Source: Bacillota bacterium (GTDB lineage: Bacteria > Bacillota > Bacilli > Paenibacillales > UBA4045). From it: DNA of 64,000 nt. Shown piece after piece: positions 54,664 to 64,000 of the stretch. The stretch's first letter is position 1, and each line of letters starts with the position of its first letter. The notes under the pieces are model-generated. The model was not told the DNA's origin, did not search any database, and was given only the letters and a program-made list of their open reading frames with translations. The DNA is taken from NCBI GenBank assembly GCA_023441055.1, contig JAEZQY010000020.1, forward strand, positions 62,001 through 126,000, read 5' to 3'. Position numbers and translations under genes: made by a program.

Positions 54664-56262
54664 CTAATGCTTGAAGTGGCGAACGCCTGTGAAGACCATT
54701 GCGATCCCATACTGATTAGCAACCTTGATGGACTCTTCGTCCTTAATTGAACCGCCCGGTTGGATGACTGCTGTAATGCCTGCCTTGGCAGCCAGCTCCA
54801 GCGTATCACCCATGGGGAAGAACGCATCGGATGCCAGCACACTGCCTTGCGCGCGGTCCCCTGCCTGCTCCATTGCAATGCGCGCTGAGCCGACGCGGTT
54901 CATCTGACCAGCACCTACGCCGACGGTCATGCTGTCATTCACGAGTACGATGGCGTTGGACTTCACATGCTTAACGACCTTCCAGCCGAGGAGCAGCTGC
55001 TTCAGCTCCGCTTCGGACGGCGCACGATCAGTCACGACCTTCAGATCGCCAGTTACCAGCTGCAGACGATCACTGTCTTGCACGAGCAATCCGCCGTCTA
55101 CGGAGGTGACGAGGAAATTCGAGCTGGCCAGCGCCGAATACCCATGATCGCCTGTGCTCGCGGATGCCGCTGTGGACTCCGCTGATGCGTTCAGGTCACC
55201 AATCGTCATGAGTCGGATGTTCTTCTTCTGCTTCAGAATATCCAGCGCTTCCTCTGTGAAGGACGGAGCGAGGATAATCTCCAGGAAGATCTCGCTAAGC
55301 AGCTGTGCCGTTTCTTTGCCGATCGTCCGGTTCGCTGCAACGATGCCGCCGAAGATGGAGGTTGGGTCAGCCGCATAGGCCTTCTGATAAGCTTCATGAA
55401 TATCGCTGCCGATGCCCACGCCGCATGGATTCATATGCTTGACTGCTACTACCGCAGGATCGCTGAACTCCTTGACAATCTGGAGCGCGGCATTCGCGTC
55501 ATTGATGTTATTGTAGGACAGCTCCTTGCCGTGAAGCTGGCTGGCTGTTGTGATATTGCCCGAAGGAGCAAGTGGCTTGCGGTAGAACGCCGCGCGTTGA
55601 TGCGGATTCTCGCCATAACGCAGATCCTGTACCTTCTCGAAGGTGACGGTAAGACGCTCTGGGAGCAGCTCACCAGTCTGCTTAGACAGATAGTCGGAGA
55701 TCAGGGCATCGTATGCGCCGGTATGACGGAATACCTTGGCCGCCAGCCGCTTGCGTGTGTCTAGTGTTGTGTCTCCAGTCGTGCGGATTTCCTCTAGCAC
55801 CTGCGGATAATCCGCTGCATCTACGAGCACCGATACGAATGCGTGGTTCTTAGCTGCTGAGCGCAGCATGGTCGGACCGCCGATATCGATGTTCTCAATC
55901 GCATCCTCGTAGGTCACGCCTTGCTTCTCGATCGTCTGCTGGAACGGATACAGATTCACAACCACCATATCGATATAGTCGAGATTCAGCTTCTTCATCT
56001 GCTCCTGATGCTCCTCGCTGTCGCGAATCGCCAGCAAACCGGAGTGAACTGCAGGATGCAGCGTCTTCACACGGCCATCCAGTATCTCAGGGAATCCCGT
56101 CACATCGCTGATCCCGATGACGGGCACGCCAGCGTTCTCCAGCAGCGACTTCGTCCCTCCCGTCGAGATCAGCTCAACACCAAGCTTAGCTAGTTCACCG
56201 GCAAATTCCACAATCCCGGACTTGTCAGACACACTTATTAACGCACGTTTGATTGCCACCAT
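54664..56262 (-). CDS. purH: Bifunctional AICAR formyltransferase/IMP cyclohydrolase
   Basis: The 532-residue protein has an N-terminal IMP cyclohydrolase domain (RALISVSDKSGIVEFAGEL, ELISTGGTKSLLENAGV, LHPAVHSGLLA) and a C-terminal AICAR transformylase domain with KHMNPCGVG and SNAIVLV. It catalyses the last two steps to IMP. GAGGAGGAG precedes the ATG. It is separated from purN by a 411-base repeat-filled gap rather than the tight spacing usual in this operon. Confidence 0.96.
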   Translation of the reverse strand: MVAIKRALISVSDKSGIVEFAGELAKLGVELISTGGTKSLLENAGVPVIGISDVTGFPEILDGRVKTLHPAVHSGLLAIRDSEEHQEQMKKLNLDYIDMVVVNLYPFQQTIEKQGVTYEDAIENIDIGGPTMLRSAAKNHAFVSVLVDAADYPQVLEEIRTTGDTTLDTRKRLAAKVFRHTGAYDALISDYLSKQTGELLPERLTVTFEKVQDLRYGENPHQRAAFYRKPLAPSGNITTASQLHGKELSYNNINDANAALQIVKEFSDPAVVAVKHMNPCGVGIGSDIHEAYQKAYAADPTSIFGGIVAANRTIGKETAQLLSEIFLEIILAPSFTEEALDILKQKKNIRLMTIGDLNASAESTAASASTGDHGYSALASSNFLVTSVDGGLLVQDSDRLQLVTGDLKVVTDRAPSEAELKQLLLGWKVVKHVKSNAIVLVNDSMTVGVGAGQMNRVGSARIAMEQAGDRAQGSVLASDAFFPMGDTLELAAKAGITAVIQPGGSIKDEESIKVANQYGIAMVFTGVRHFKH

Positions 56263-56291
56263 TACTCCTCCTCAACTTATCAACTCAAAAC

Positions 56292-56681
56292 AGCTCATTT
56301 CGTACGGTCACGCCGGACTATCGGCACAGCTTCAACCAACTTATCGCATTTAGTAAGGCCACACCGGATATCGGCGAAATTTCCACCTACTCAGCTCATT
56401 TAGTACGGTCTCACCTGACTATCAGCAAAACTTCCATTCACTCAGCTCATTTAATAAGGCCACACCGGACTATCGACGAAACTACCACACATTAAGCTCA
56501 TTTAATACGGTCTCACCTGACTATCAGCAAAACTTCCACTCACTCAGCTCATTTAGTAAGGCCACACCGGACTATCCACGCGTATACCACACACTAAGCT
56601 CAATTAGTAAGACCACACCGGACTATCGACGAAACTACCACACATTAAGCTCATTTAGTACGGTCTCACCGCACTAACCGC
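56292..56681. repeat. 51-bp tandem repeat array, about 7.6 copies, alternating subtypes
   Basis: Copies begin at 56292, 56343, 56393, 56444, 56495, 56546, 56597 and 56648, most starting AGCTCATTTAGTA or a close variant. Copies at 56393, 56495 and 56648 share TACGGTCTCACC (type A) and those at 56444, 56546 and 56597 share CCACACCGGACTATC (type B), so A and B alternate over part of the array, giving a 102-base higher-order unit. It fills the purH-purN gap and overlaps the last bases of purN. No gene is seen in the gap. Confidence 0.93.
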
Positions 56682-57279
56682 TGATCACCGTTCGACTGCC
56701 CTCGATTCGCACACGTCCTGCACGGATCAAGCCGATCGCATGCGGCAGCAGCTCGTGCTCCACCGCATGGATGCGCGCCGCCAGCGTCTCCTCACTGTCG
56801 TCCTCGCGAACCTCAACCGCCTGCTGCGCGATGATCGGTCCGGCGTCCATCTCCAGCGAGACGTAATGCACCGTCACGCCTGTGACCTTGACGCCATAGG
56901 CCAGCGCATCGGCGATGCCATGCGCGCCCTTGAACGCCGGCAGCAGCGCCGGGTGAATATTGATCATTCGGCCATAATACGGCCGAACGAGCTCCTCCGT
57001 CACGAGCCGCATAAAGCCGGCCATGACGATGAGCTCGACGCCGCGCCGCTGCAGCTCGGCGACAATCTCGCGCTCGTAAGCCTCGCGGCTCGCATATTCC
57101 TTAGGCCGGAACACATAGCAATCGATGCCCGCCGCCTCGGCGCGCTCGATTGCTCCCGCCCCCGGCCTGTCGCACACCAGGAGCTCGAGCTTCACATCGA
57201 GCTCCCCCGCTTGCACGCGATCGATGATCGCTTGGAAGTTCGAACCGCCACCGGAAGCGAATACGGCTACCTTCATCAT
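56674..57279 (-). CDS. purN: Phosphoribosylglycinamide formyltransferase
   Basis: This 201-residue enzyme has VAVFASGGGSNFQAIIDRV at the start and the formyl-transfer core NIHPALLPAFKGAHGI with VTGVTVHYVSLEMDAGPIIAQ, including the catalytic Asn, His and Asp. It formylates GAR using 10-formyl-tetrahydrofolate. Its ATG overlaps the purM stop by one base (TAATG). Its stop lies inside the start of the tandem array. Confidence 0.95.
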   Translation of the reverse strand: MMKVAVFASGGGSNFQAIIDRVQAGELDVKLELLVCDRPGAGAIERAEAAGIDCYVFRPKEYASREAYEREIVAELQRRGVELIVMAGFMRLVTEELVRPYYGRMINIHPALLPAFKGAHGIADALAYGVKVTGVTVHYVSLEMDAGPIIAQQAVEVREDDSEETLAARIHAVEHELLPHAIGLIRAGRVRIEGSRTVISG

Positions 57280-58322
57280 TACACGTCCGCCCCAGTGAAC
57301 ATCACGTTGCGATCACCCGCAGTGACCGTCCCGATGCGATAAGCCTGCTCACCAAGCTCGCCCGCAACTCGAAGCACCTCATCCGCCTGTTCAGCCGGTA
57401 CAACCAGCACCATGCCGATGCCCATATTAAACGTCGTGAACATATCGCGATTGCTAATATCGCCCTCACGTTGCATCAGCGAGAAGATCGGCAGAATCGG
57501 CCATGCGCCGTAATCGACCTCCACACTTACACCCTCCGGCAACACGCGCGGAATATTCTCAATGAACCCGCCGCCGGTAATATGCACGATTCCCTTCAGC
57601 TCAACCTGCTCCAGCAGCGCCAGTACCGTCTTCACGTAAATCTTGGTCGGCTCAAGCAGCACATCGCCCAGAACCGCGCCGCCAAGCGCCTCTACCTGAT
57701 CCGTCAGCTTGTAGCCCTTCTGCTCGAGCAGCAGCTTGCGCACCAGCGAGAATCCATTGCTATGCACACCGCTCGAAGCCAGCCCAATGACCGCATCGCC
57801 CGGCTTGATCGACAACCCATCAATCATCTTCGCACGATCGACTACGCCGACAGAGAAGCCCGCGATATCATATTCACCCGCATTATATACACCCGGCATC
57901 TCAGCCGTCTCGCCGCCTACCAGCGCACAGCCCGCCTGCACACAGCCCTCGGCAATGCCCGCGACGATCGCTTCAATCTTCTGCGGCACGACCTTATCAC
58001 AGGCCAGATAATCTAGGAAGAACAACGGCTCCGCGCCCTGCACCACAATATCATTGACACACATCGCGACCGCATCGATCCCGATCGTATCATGCTTATC
58101 CATGGCGAACGCCAGCTTCAGCTTCGTCCCCACACCGTCCGTCCCCGATACGAGCACCGGCTCCTCATACTTGGACTTATCCAGACCGAACAATCCGCCG
58201 AAGCCGCCCAGACCGCCGAGCACCTCTGGACGAGTCGTCCGGCTCACATGCCTCTTCATCCGTTCTACCGCTTCATTCCCCGCTGCGATATCGACTCCCG
58301 CCTGCTTGTAAGCATCCGACAC
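57279..58322 (-). CDS. purM: Phosphoribosylformylglycinamidine cyclo-ligase
   Basis: The 347-residue protein matches AIR synthetase: [50 protein letters not shown] and [18 protein letters not shown]. It closes the imidazole ring, turning FGAM into AIR. The start is GTG with GGGAG ten bases upstream. Confidence 0.96.
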   Translation of the reverse strand: MSDAYKQAGVDIAAGNEAVERMKRHVSRTTRPEVLGGLGGFGGLFGLDKSKYEEPVLVSGTDGVGTKLKLAFAMDKHDTIGIDAVAMCVNDIVVQGAEPLFFLDYLACDKVVPQKIEAIVAGIAEGCVQAGCALVGGETAEMPGVYNAGEYDIAGFSVGVVDRAKMIDGLSIKPGDAVIGLASSGVHSNGFSLVRKLLLEQKGYKLTDQVEALGGAVLGDVLLEPTKIYVKTVLALLEQVELKGIVHITGGGFIENIPRVLPEGVSVEVDYGAWPILPIFSLMQREGDISNRDMFTTFNMGIGMVLVVPAEQADEVLRVAGELGEQAYRIGTVTAGDRNVMFTGADV

Positions 58323-58354
58323 AGCTAATCAACTCCCATACGAATTTAGTATTC

Positions 58355-59845
58355 CTATGCCTTCACACTGCAGCTAGCAGCCGTTGCCAGTCCGATATCC
58401 GTCGGATAATCGTGATCGAAGCAGCCCGTGCACAGCCCGCGATTATATTCACCTGGTTCTCCAGATCGCCCAATACTCTCCAACAAACCCGCCTTACTCA
58501 TAAAATAAAGCGAATCCGCATTAATCTTCTTCCGAATCTCCTCAACCGTATGGGACGAGGCGATCAGCTCATTCTTGCTGGGCGTATCAATCCCATAGAA
58601 GCAAGGATTCATATAAGGCGGCGAGCTGATCCGCACATGCACTTCCTTAGCGCCTGCTTCCTTAAGCAGGTTCACAATGCGCAGCGAGGTCGTCCCGCGT
58701 ACGATCGAATCATCGATCATAACCACGCGCTTGCCCTCAACCACCTTACGGACGGCCGACAGCTTCATCTTCACACCCTGCTCGCGCAGTTCTTGACTAG
58801 GCTGAATGAAGGTCCGAGAGATGTATCGGTTCTTGATCAGACCAAGCTCATATGGGATCCCGGTCTGCTCTGCGAAGCCGATCGCAGCAGACGTGCTGGA
58901 GTCCGGCACGCCGGTGACCACATCCGCATCAACGAACGCTTCCATCGCCAGCCTGCGCCCCATCCGCTTGCGAGCCATGTGGATATTGATCTCATCAATA
59001 TCACTGTCTGGTCGGGCGAAGTAGATGAATTCCATCGCGCACACCGCGCGGCGATCCACAGTAGCGAATTGCTGGGAATGCTCCCCGTTCTCATCGAACA
59101 CGATAAGCTCGCCTGGTTGCACATCACGTACATACGTCGCGCCGACCGCATCGAACGCGCAGGTCTCCGAAGCGAGCAATACCGCTTCTCCCAGCCTGCC
59201 GATGACGAATGGGCGAAGCCCGTTCGGATCTAGGGCGGCGATCAGTTTATTCTGAGATAGAATGACGAATGCGAATCCGCCGGTCAGCTGCTTCAGCGCA
59301 TCCTTCACTGCGTCCACGATATCGTCATATTCCGAGCGAGCGATTAGATGCGCCAGCACCTCGGTATCACTCGTCGTCTGGAAGATTGAGCCCTGCTTCT
59401 CCAGTCTGCTGCGAATGTCACCCGCATTCACGATGTTGCCATTCGTCGCAATCGCCAGGTCGCCCTCTCGGTACTTGAAGACGAGCGGCTGCGCGTTCGC
59501 CAGCTTGCTCTCGCCTGCTGTCGAATAGCGTACATGCGCGACTGCGGTACCGCCAGTCAGATTCTGCATGATGTCATTTGTGAAGACCTCCTTCACCAGC
59601 CCCATGCCGCGATGATAGTTCAACTCGCCGTGATCTGCCGTACAGATGCCCGAGCTCTCCTGACCGCGATGCTGCAGCGCATGCAGACCGTAATAACACA
59701 GAGAAGCGGCATCGGGGTGTCCATACACCCCGAATACGCCGCATTCCTCCTTCAGCTTATCGAAGAAGTCCTCATGATAATCGCCTTGATTATAGTAGTC
59801 GCCCGTCCATAGCTGCGTCTTAGGTCTGCTTATCGCATCAGACAT
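58355..59845 (-). CDS. purF: Amidophosphoribosyltransferase
   Basis: This 496-residue enzyme has a short propeptide ending at KLKEE before the N-terminal nucleophile cysteine (CGVFGVYGH), a glutaminase domain ([15 protein letters not shown]), a PRPP-binding loop ([14 protein letters not shown]) and cysteines for a 4Fe-4S cluster, as in the Bacillus enzyme. It makes phosphoribosylamine, the committed step. The ATG at 59845 has GGAAGGA nine bases upstream and overlaps the end of purL by 16 bases; a 48-residue in-frame extension is rejected. Confidence 0.96.
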   Translation of the reverse strand: MSDAISRPKTQLWTGDYYNQGDYHEDFFDKLKEECGVFGVYGHPDAASLCYYGLHALQHRGQESSGICTADHGELNYHRGMGLVKEVFTNDIMQNLTGGTAVAHVRYSTAGESKLANAQPLVFKYREGDLAIATNGNIVNAGDIRSRLEKQGSIFQTTSDTEVLAHLIARSEYDDIVDAVKDALKQLTGGFAFVILSQNKLIAALDPNGLRPFVIGRLGEAVLLASETCAFDAVGATYVRDVQPGELIVFDENGEHSQQFATVDRRAVCAMEFIYFARPDSDIDEINIHMARKRMGRRLAMEAFVDADVVTGVPDSSTSAAIGFAEQTGIPYELGLIKNRYISRTFIQPSQELREQGVKMKLSAVRKVVEGKRVVMIDDSIVRGTTSLRIVNLLKEAGAKEVHVRISSPPYMNPCFYGIDTPSKNELIASSHTVEEIRKKINADSLYFMSKAGLLESIGRSGEPGEYNRGLCTGCFDHDYPTDIGLATAASCSVKA

Positions 59846-62079
59846 GGGATCGCATCCTTCCAGATCTGCGCCAGACCAGCGAGATCGGTTTGGATAGCCG
59901 GCTTGCCATTGACATTCACATGGATGCCTTCCGCTTCCGCCTGAACCCGGCCGATTGCCGCTGCTGGAACGCCTTGCTCGCCGAACCATGCTAGTGCAGC
60001 ATCTGCTTGATCAGCCTTCACAGAGATCAGTACGCGGGATTGGCTCTCGCTGAACAGCGCGATGTCGGCACGCAGCGCTGTGCTGATCGATACATCAGCG
60101 CCTAAGCCGCCGCTGATGGAGCTCTCTGCCAACGCAACCGCCAGTCCGCCCTCTGACAAGTCATGCGCGGAAGCAATCAGTCCGCGGCGAATCGCCTCGA
60201 GCAGCGCATCTTGCAGCTTCCGCTCAACAGCAAGATCAATCGCTGGCGGACGGCCTTCCACGACACCGTGTACAACGGCTTGGAACTCACTGCCGCCCAG
60301 CTCCGCCTTCGTCTCGCCTAGCAGGATGATCGTATCACCTGCTGCCTTGAACCCTTGCGTCGTAATATGATCGGTATCACGCACGAGTCCGACCATGCCG
60401 ATAACCGGCGTCGGGTAGATCGCGCCCTTGGCATTCTCATTGTACAAGCTGACATTACCGCCGATGACCGGTGTCTCCAGAGCGATACAAGCTGCGCTAA
60501 TGCCTGCCGCGGATTGCTCAAGCTGCCAGAAGATCTCCGGCTTCTCCGGACTGCCGAAGTTCAGGTTATCCGTAATGGCCAGCGGCTGTGCGCCGGAGCA
60601 TACCACATTACGTGCCGCTTCGGCTACTGCAATCTGTCCGCCTACATTCGGATCCAGATACACATAGCGACCGTTACAGTCCGTGGACATCGCAATCGCC
60701 TTGCGCGTGCCGCGAACGAGGACGACAGCTGCATCCGAGCCCGGCTTCACTGCTGTATCGGTACGAACCATATGGTCGTATTGACTGTATACCCATTCCT
60801 TGCTAGCTACAGACGGTGAGCCAATTACTTGATGCAGTGCAGCTAGCAGATCGGTCACTTCGGGATAGCTAGTTGTATCTATGTTAGCATTGTCTGTGTA
60901 ATACGCCGGAACGCTCGACGGCTTATTGTATACGGGGCACTCATCTACGAGCGCATGTACCGGCATATCACCGACTACCTCGCCTTGATGAATAAGACGC
61001 AGACGTCCGTCATCCGTAACACGTCCAACCTTCTCGCACAGTACGTCCCACTTATCGAAGATCGCCTTGGCCTGCGCCTCATGCTCAGGCTTCACGACGA
61101 ACAGCATGCGCTCCTGCGACTCCGAGAGCATCATCTCATAAGGCGTCATCCCTGGCTCGCGCTGTGGCACCTTATCCAGGTCGAGCTCAATGCCATTGCC
61201 AGCCTTGCTCGCCATCTCTGCGCTCGAGCAAGTCAGACCTGCAGCGCCCATATCCTGAATACCGACAACGATACCGGAATCGATCAGCTCCAGTGTCGCT
61301 TCCATAACGAGCTTCTCCATGAACGGATCGCCGACCTGTACCGCAGGACGCTTCGATTCAGATTCAGCTGTCAGCTCCTCCGATGCGAAGGTTGCGCCAT
61401 GAATGCCGTCGCGGCCAGTTGCTGGACCGACGTAGAACACGGGGTTGCCGACGCCCTTGGCGACGCCTTTTTGTATTTTATCATGATCAATAATGCCCAC
61501 ACACATCGCGTTCACGAGCGGATTGCCCTCATAAGCCTCATCGAACACGACCTCACCGCCGACTGTTGGAATGCCGATGCAATTGCCGTAGCCTGCGATA
61601 CCTGAAACCACATGCTCGAATAAGTACTTCACACGCTCATTCTCGAGACGGCCGAAGCGCAGCGAATTCATGAGTGCTACCGGGCGAGCGCCCATCGAGA
61701 AGATGTCGCGGATAATGCCGCCAACACCCGTTGCAGCGCCTTGGTAAGGCTCAATCGCCGATGGATGGTTATGGCTCTCAATCTTGAAGCAGACCGCTTG
61801 GTTGTCGCCAATATCGACGATGCCAGCGCCTTCGCCAGGCCCCATAAGTACATGCGGACCTGTGGTTGGGAAGGTCTTCAGGATCGGTTTCGAGTTCTTG
61901 TACGCGCAGTGCTCTGACCACATAACGCTGAATACGCCGATCTCGGTGTAGTTCGGCTGGCGACCCATGAAGTCGCAGATCAGCCCATATTCATAATCGG
62001 TTACGCCGAATTGCTTATAGATCTTCTGCTCAGCGATTTGCTGGGCTGTTGGCTCAATTGCCGATGCTTGCTGTACCAT
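59830..62079 (-). CDS. purL: Phosphoribosylformylglycinamidine synthase, large subunit
   Basis: The 749-residue protein is the small-type PurL of Gram-positives: [58 protein letters not shown] and [15 protein letters not shown]. It makes FGAM from FGAR, ATP and ammonia supplied by PurQ, with PurS as a bridge. GGAGGG precedes the ATG. It overlaps purQ by 26 bases and purF by 16. Confidence 0.97.
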   Translation of the reverse strand: MVQQASAIEPTAQQIAEQKIYKQFGVTDYEYGLICDFMGRQPNYTEIGVFSVMWSEHCAYKNSKPILKTFPTTGPHVLMGPGEGAGIVDIGDNQAVCFKIESHNHPSAIEPYQGAATGVGGIIRDIFSMGARPVALMNSLRFGRLENERVKYLFEHVVSGIAGYGNCIGIPTVGGEVVFDEAYEGNPLVNAMCVGIIDHDKIQKGVAKGVGNPVFYVGPATGRDGIHGATFASEELTAESESKRPAVQVGDPFMEKLVMEATLELIDSGIVVGIQDMGAAGLTCSSAEMASKAGNGIELDLDKVPQREPGMTPYEMMLSESQERMLFVVKPEHEAQAKAIFDKWDVLCEKVGRVTDDGRLRLIHQGEVVGDMPVHALVDECPVYNKPSSVPAYYTDNANIDTTSYPEVTDLLAALHQVIGSPSVASKEWVYSQYDHMVRTDTAVKPGSDAAVVLVRGTRKAIAMSTDCNGRYVYLDPNVGGQIAVAEAARNVVCSGAQPLAITDNLNFGSPEKPEIFWQLEQSAAGISAACIALETPVIGGNVSLYNENAKGAIYPTPVIGMVGLVRDTDHITTQGFKAAGDTIILLGETKAELGGSEFQAVVHGVVEGRPPAIDLAVERKLQDALLEAIRRGLIASAHDLSEGGLAVALAESSISGGLGADVSISTALRADIALFSESQSRVLISVKADQADAALAWFGEQGVPAAAIGRVQAEAEGIHVNVNGKPAIQTDLAGLAQIWKDAIPCLMR

Positions 62080-62749
62080 GCTGTTCCCTCCAAGCGTTCA
62101 ATACTGATGTAAACATGCGCTTGCCGTCCTCTGAGCCTAGCAGTTGATTCACTGCACGCTCTGGGTGAGGCATCATGCCTACAATGTTGCCAGCCTTGTT
62201 GCAGATCCCGGCGATATCATCGACCGAGCCGTTCGGATTCGTCCCATGATAGCGGAACACGATCTGATCATTCGCCTTCAGTTCCGCAAGCGTCGCCTCA
62301 TCGCAATAGTAATTGCCTTCGCCGTGCGCAATCGGAATATCGATGATCTCGCCGACCTTGTACTCGGTCGTGAAGGGCGTCCGCGTAGTCTCAACACGCA
62401 GGTCCGCTTGATGACAGCGGAACTTAAGCGAGTTGTTGCGTAGCATCGCACCGGGCAGCAGACCCGATTCCAGCAGAATCTGAAAGCCGTTGCAGATGCC
62501 GATGATGTACTTGCCTTGCTCGGCTGCCTGCAGCAGCGCATTCATGACAGGCGCGAATCGAGCGATGGCTCCAGTGCGCAGATAATCGCCATAGGAGAAT
62601 CCACCGGGTACGATGATGCAATCATATTTGGACAGGTCTGTTTCCGTGTGCCATACATAATCGACCGGTTGCCCGATCGTGTCCTCGACCGCCTTGACGC
62701 AGTCTAGATCGCAGTTGGACGCAGGGAACACTAATACCGCGAAATTCAT
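62054..62749 (-). CDS. purQ: Phosphoribosylformylglycinamidine synthase, glutaminase subunit
   Basis: The 231-residue class I glutamine amidotransferase has [19 protein letters not shown] at the start, the nucleophile cysteine in [20 protein letters not shown] and the His-Glu pair in [10 protein letters not shown]. It releases ammonia from glutamine for PurL. Its end overlaps the purL start by 26 bases. It is separated from purS by an unusual 176-base gap. Confidence 0.96.
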   Translation of the reverse strand: MNFAVLVFPASNCDLDCVKAVEDTIGQPVDYVWHTETDLSKYDCIIVPGGFSYGDYLRTGAIARFAPVMNALLQAAEQGKYIIGICNGFQILLESGLLPGAMLRNNSLKFRCHQADLRVETTRTPFTTEYKVGEIIDIPIAHGEGNYYCDEATLAELKANDQIVFRYHGTNPNGSVDDIAGICNKAGNIVGMMPHPERAVNQLLGSEDGKRMFTSVLNAWREQHGTASIGN

Positions 62750-62814
62750 ATCATAAAGGCCCCTCTCATACTGATACTTGAATAGCTAACGTAACTCCAA
62801 AACCACTATGCACA

Positions 62815-62901
62815 ACAGCGACACTTACTGAATAAACTCACACTTTTCTCGAACGACTACACTGTTGTCAAAAGACCACACTCTGCTCAAACAGTCGCTG
62901 T
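62815..62901. repeat. 87-bp element bounded by 8-bp inverted repeats in the purS-purQ gap
   Basis: ACAGCGAC (62815-62822) and GTCGCTGT (62894-62901) are exact inverted copies. Between them an ACACT-starting word of about 20 bases recurs three to four times with drift. No coding sequence is present. The element has no clear target-site duplication, so a mobile origin is only a possibility. Confidence 0.45.
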
Positions 62902-62925
62902 CTTCAACCTCGATCAAATCCGCTA

Positions 62926-63168
62926 TTACACCAGCTCGTAGCGATAATCCTCAATAACTGTGTTGGCTAACAGCTTCTCGCACATGGTCTTCACTCTAGC
63001 TTCCGCTTCGCCGCGGTCTGTCGTATTCAGCTCCAGCTCCATGTACTTGCCGATGCGCACGCTGCCCACTTCCTCGAAGCCCATCGAATTCAGCGCGCTC
63101 TGCACCGCTTTCCCTTGGGGGTCTAACACGTTCTGCTTAATTGTTACATAGACGGTTGCTTTAATCAT
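62926..63168 (-). CDS. purS: Phosphoribosylformylglycinamidine synthase subunit PurS
   Basis: The 80-residue protein matches PurS (KATVYVTIKQNVLDPQGKAVQSALNSMGFEEVGSVRIGKYMEL). It holds PurL and PurQ together in the FGAM synthase complex. The start has GAGGAG about 11 bases upstream. Gaps of 176 bases to purQ and 427 bases to purC are unusually long for this operon. Confidence 0.95.
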   Translation of the reverse strand: MIKATVYVTIKQNVLDPQGKAVQSALNSMGFEEVGSVRIGKYMELELNTTDRGEAEARVKTMCEKLLANTVIEDYRYELV

Positions 63169-63226
63169 TGGATTCCCGACTCCTCTACACTGTTATCATT
63201 TATTTGGAACGATTCCTGCAAAAACT

Positions 63227-63382
63227 ACAGTTAATTCCGCTGATTTCTACTACTTATCTGTTTATCCTGTAAAACCTACAGTTAATTTCCGCGTATCTAC
63301 ACTGGAACCACAGAAGGAGCTAAATTAACTGTACAAATTACATGAAGCCCGCTCAAACCCTAATCCCCCGCAAATTAACTGT
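63227..63382. repeat. Inverted array of a unit spaced about 51 bp
   Basis: ACAGTTAATT occurs at 63227 and 63278 (51 bases apart), and its reverse complement AATTAACTGT at 63323 and 63373 (50 apart). Flanking words (CCGC after the direct copies, GTACAAA after the inverse ones) are also shared. The array is a large imperfect inverted repeat in the purC-purS gap. The gap, 63169-63595, has no gene. Confidence 0.75.
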
Positions 63383-63425
63383 ACAAAACACAGGGAAAGC
63401 TAGCTACTCCAACCACCCGCTCCAC

Positions 63426-63575
63426 CACTCTAGCCACTCATCAGCATCTCAGAAACTTCAGCCACACTAACTGCTAATCACTCTAGCCATTCATCAGCAT
63501 CTCAGAAACTTCAGCCACACTAACTGCTAATCACTCTAGCCACTCATCAGCATCTCAGCAACCTCAGCTACTCCA
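63426..63575. repeat. 53-bp direct tandem repeat, about 2.8 copies
   Basis: Copies starting CACTCTAGCCA begin at 63426, 63479 and 63532. The first two differ at one position; the third diverges near its end. It lies beside the purC stop. Confidence 0.9.
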
Positions 63576-63595
63576 ACTCCGCCTCAGCTAATCGC

Positions 63596-64000
63596 TTATC
63601 CCACTAATCGGCGGTAAATCTCCTGGTAGCGGCGTGATGTCTCAGCCACCACATGGTCCGGCAGCGGGGCGGGCTTGCTGTTCTTGTCCCAGCCCGAGCT
63701 TGCGAGATACTGGCGAACCGGCTCCTTGTCCATGCTGTTGATCTCTGTATCCAAGGCGTAGTCCGCCTTCGCCCAGAAGCGCGCGGAATCCGGTGTGAAT
63801 AGCTCGTCAATTAGAATGACTTGACCGTCGATCAAGCCGAACTCAAACTTGCAATCCGCCAGGATGACCCCACGCTCAGCACAGTAATCATGCCCGAACG
63901 TGTACAGCTTCAAGCTTCGATCCCTCAGCTCTTCCGCCAGCGCCGGCCCGATTGCTGACTCCATAGCCGCGAACCCAATATCCTCATCATGGCCGATATC
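63596..64000 (-). CDS. purC: SAICAR synthase, C-terminal part
   Basis: The frame is open to the right edge, so 134 C-terminal residues are seen. They match the SAICAR synthetase group with the phrases LKLYTFGHDYCAERGVILADCKFEFGL and LIDELFTPDSARFW. This is closer to the longer, actinobacterial/eukaryotic-type PurC (about 290 residues) than to the short Bacillus enzyme. It joins CAIR to aspartate. An internal ATG at 63964 is not the start because the sense frame continues upstream (GHDEDIGFAA). Confidence 0.92.
   Translation of the reverse strand, partial: DIGHDEDIGFAAMESAIGPALAEELRDRSLKLYTFGHDYCAERGVILADCKFEFGLIDGQVILIDELFTPDSARFWAKADYALDTEINSMDKEPVRQYLASSGWDKNSKPAPLPDHVVAETSRRYQEIYRRLVG

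Noticed and set aside
57471..58016. Plus-strand frames opposite purM and other pur genes
   Set aside because: They are antisense shadows with no ribosome binding sites; the minus-strand genes are clear family members.
62815..62901. Insertion sequence in the pur operon
   Set aside because: There is no transposase frame and no target-site duplication; only short inverted ends are seen.
63596..63964. Short complete purC starting at 63964
   Set aside because: The sense frame continues upstream to the window edge with PurC-like residues, so this ATG is internal.

Overview
The window reads as chromosomal DNA of a Paenibacillaceae bacterium (Paenibacillus/Cohnella-like). Support: a wall protein with BspA-type leucine-rich repeats and SLH domains, two carbohydrate ABC importers of the LplABC type with YesMN-type or membrane-AraC regulators, a des-desK-desR cold-membrane operon, Bacillus-type cysJI, yerB/yerC, dgkB and fra homologues, and a Gram-positive pur gene order (C S Q L F M N H D). 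No tRNA, rRNA, insertion sequence or CRISPR array was seen. Base composition is mixed: most housekeeping genes are moderately GC-rich, while the sulfatase/ABC locus (17.5-24.9 kb) and the small-protein cluster (49.6-53.1 kb) are clearly more AT-rich.

Layout. 0-9.1 kb (minus): a 7TMR hybrid histidine kinase, a response regulator with a BTAD domain, a 1493-residue LRR/SLH surface protein and the start of a membrane protein, all co-directional. 9.2-17.1 kb: a methyltransferase and a sugar importer (SBP, two permeases) with its YesMN-like two-component system and a CcpA cre site. 17.1-24.9 kb: a frataxin-like iron chaperone, then a second importer co-transcribed with a Cys-type sulfatase and faced by a membrane-bound AraC regulator. 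25-28.8 kb: a barnase-like lipoprotein with its barstar inhibitor, and des-desKR. 29.4-35.9 kb: sulfite reductase cysJI, then a TetR regulator, a small membrane protein and an aldehyde dehydrogenase. 35.9-41.6 kb (minus): CbiX-like chelatase, dgkB, MFS transporter, serine hydrolase, mqnB, mqnD (futalosine menaquinone route).

42-48.5 kb: yerC, a small membrane protein, a gutted second copy of yerC that still has promoter and terminator, a YqfQ-like protein, a divergent HPr-kinase-like protein, yerB, a LigB-type protein with an altered metal site, and a membrane PDZ-Lon protease. 48.5-53.1 kb: an ECF sigma/anti-sigma pair followed by a cluster of small secreted, membrane and regulatory genes; three of its promoters share the same ECF-type element, GGGAACG-N16-CGTT. 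53.3-64 kb (minus): the purine operon purC-S-Q-L-F-M-N-H-D, interrupted by non-coding repeat arrays.

The strongest candidates for something undescribed are the local ECF regulon, the yerC remnant as a possible small RNA, the intergenic arrays with a recurring period of about 51 bp at several unrelated places, and the pseudokinase-containing hybrid sensor. Gene starts were set from ribosome binding sites and differ in many cases from the longest open frame.
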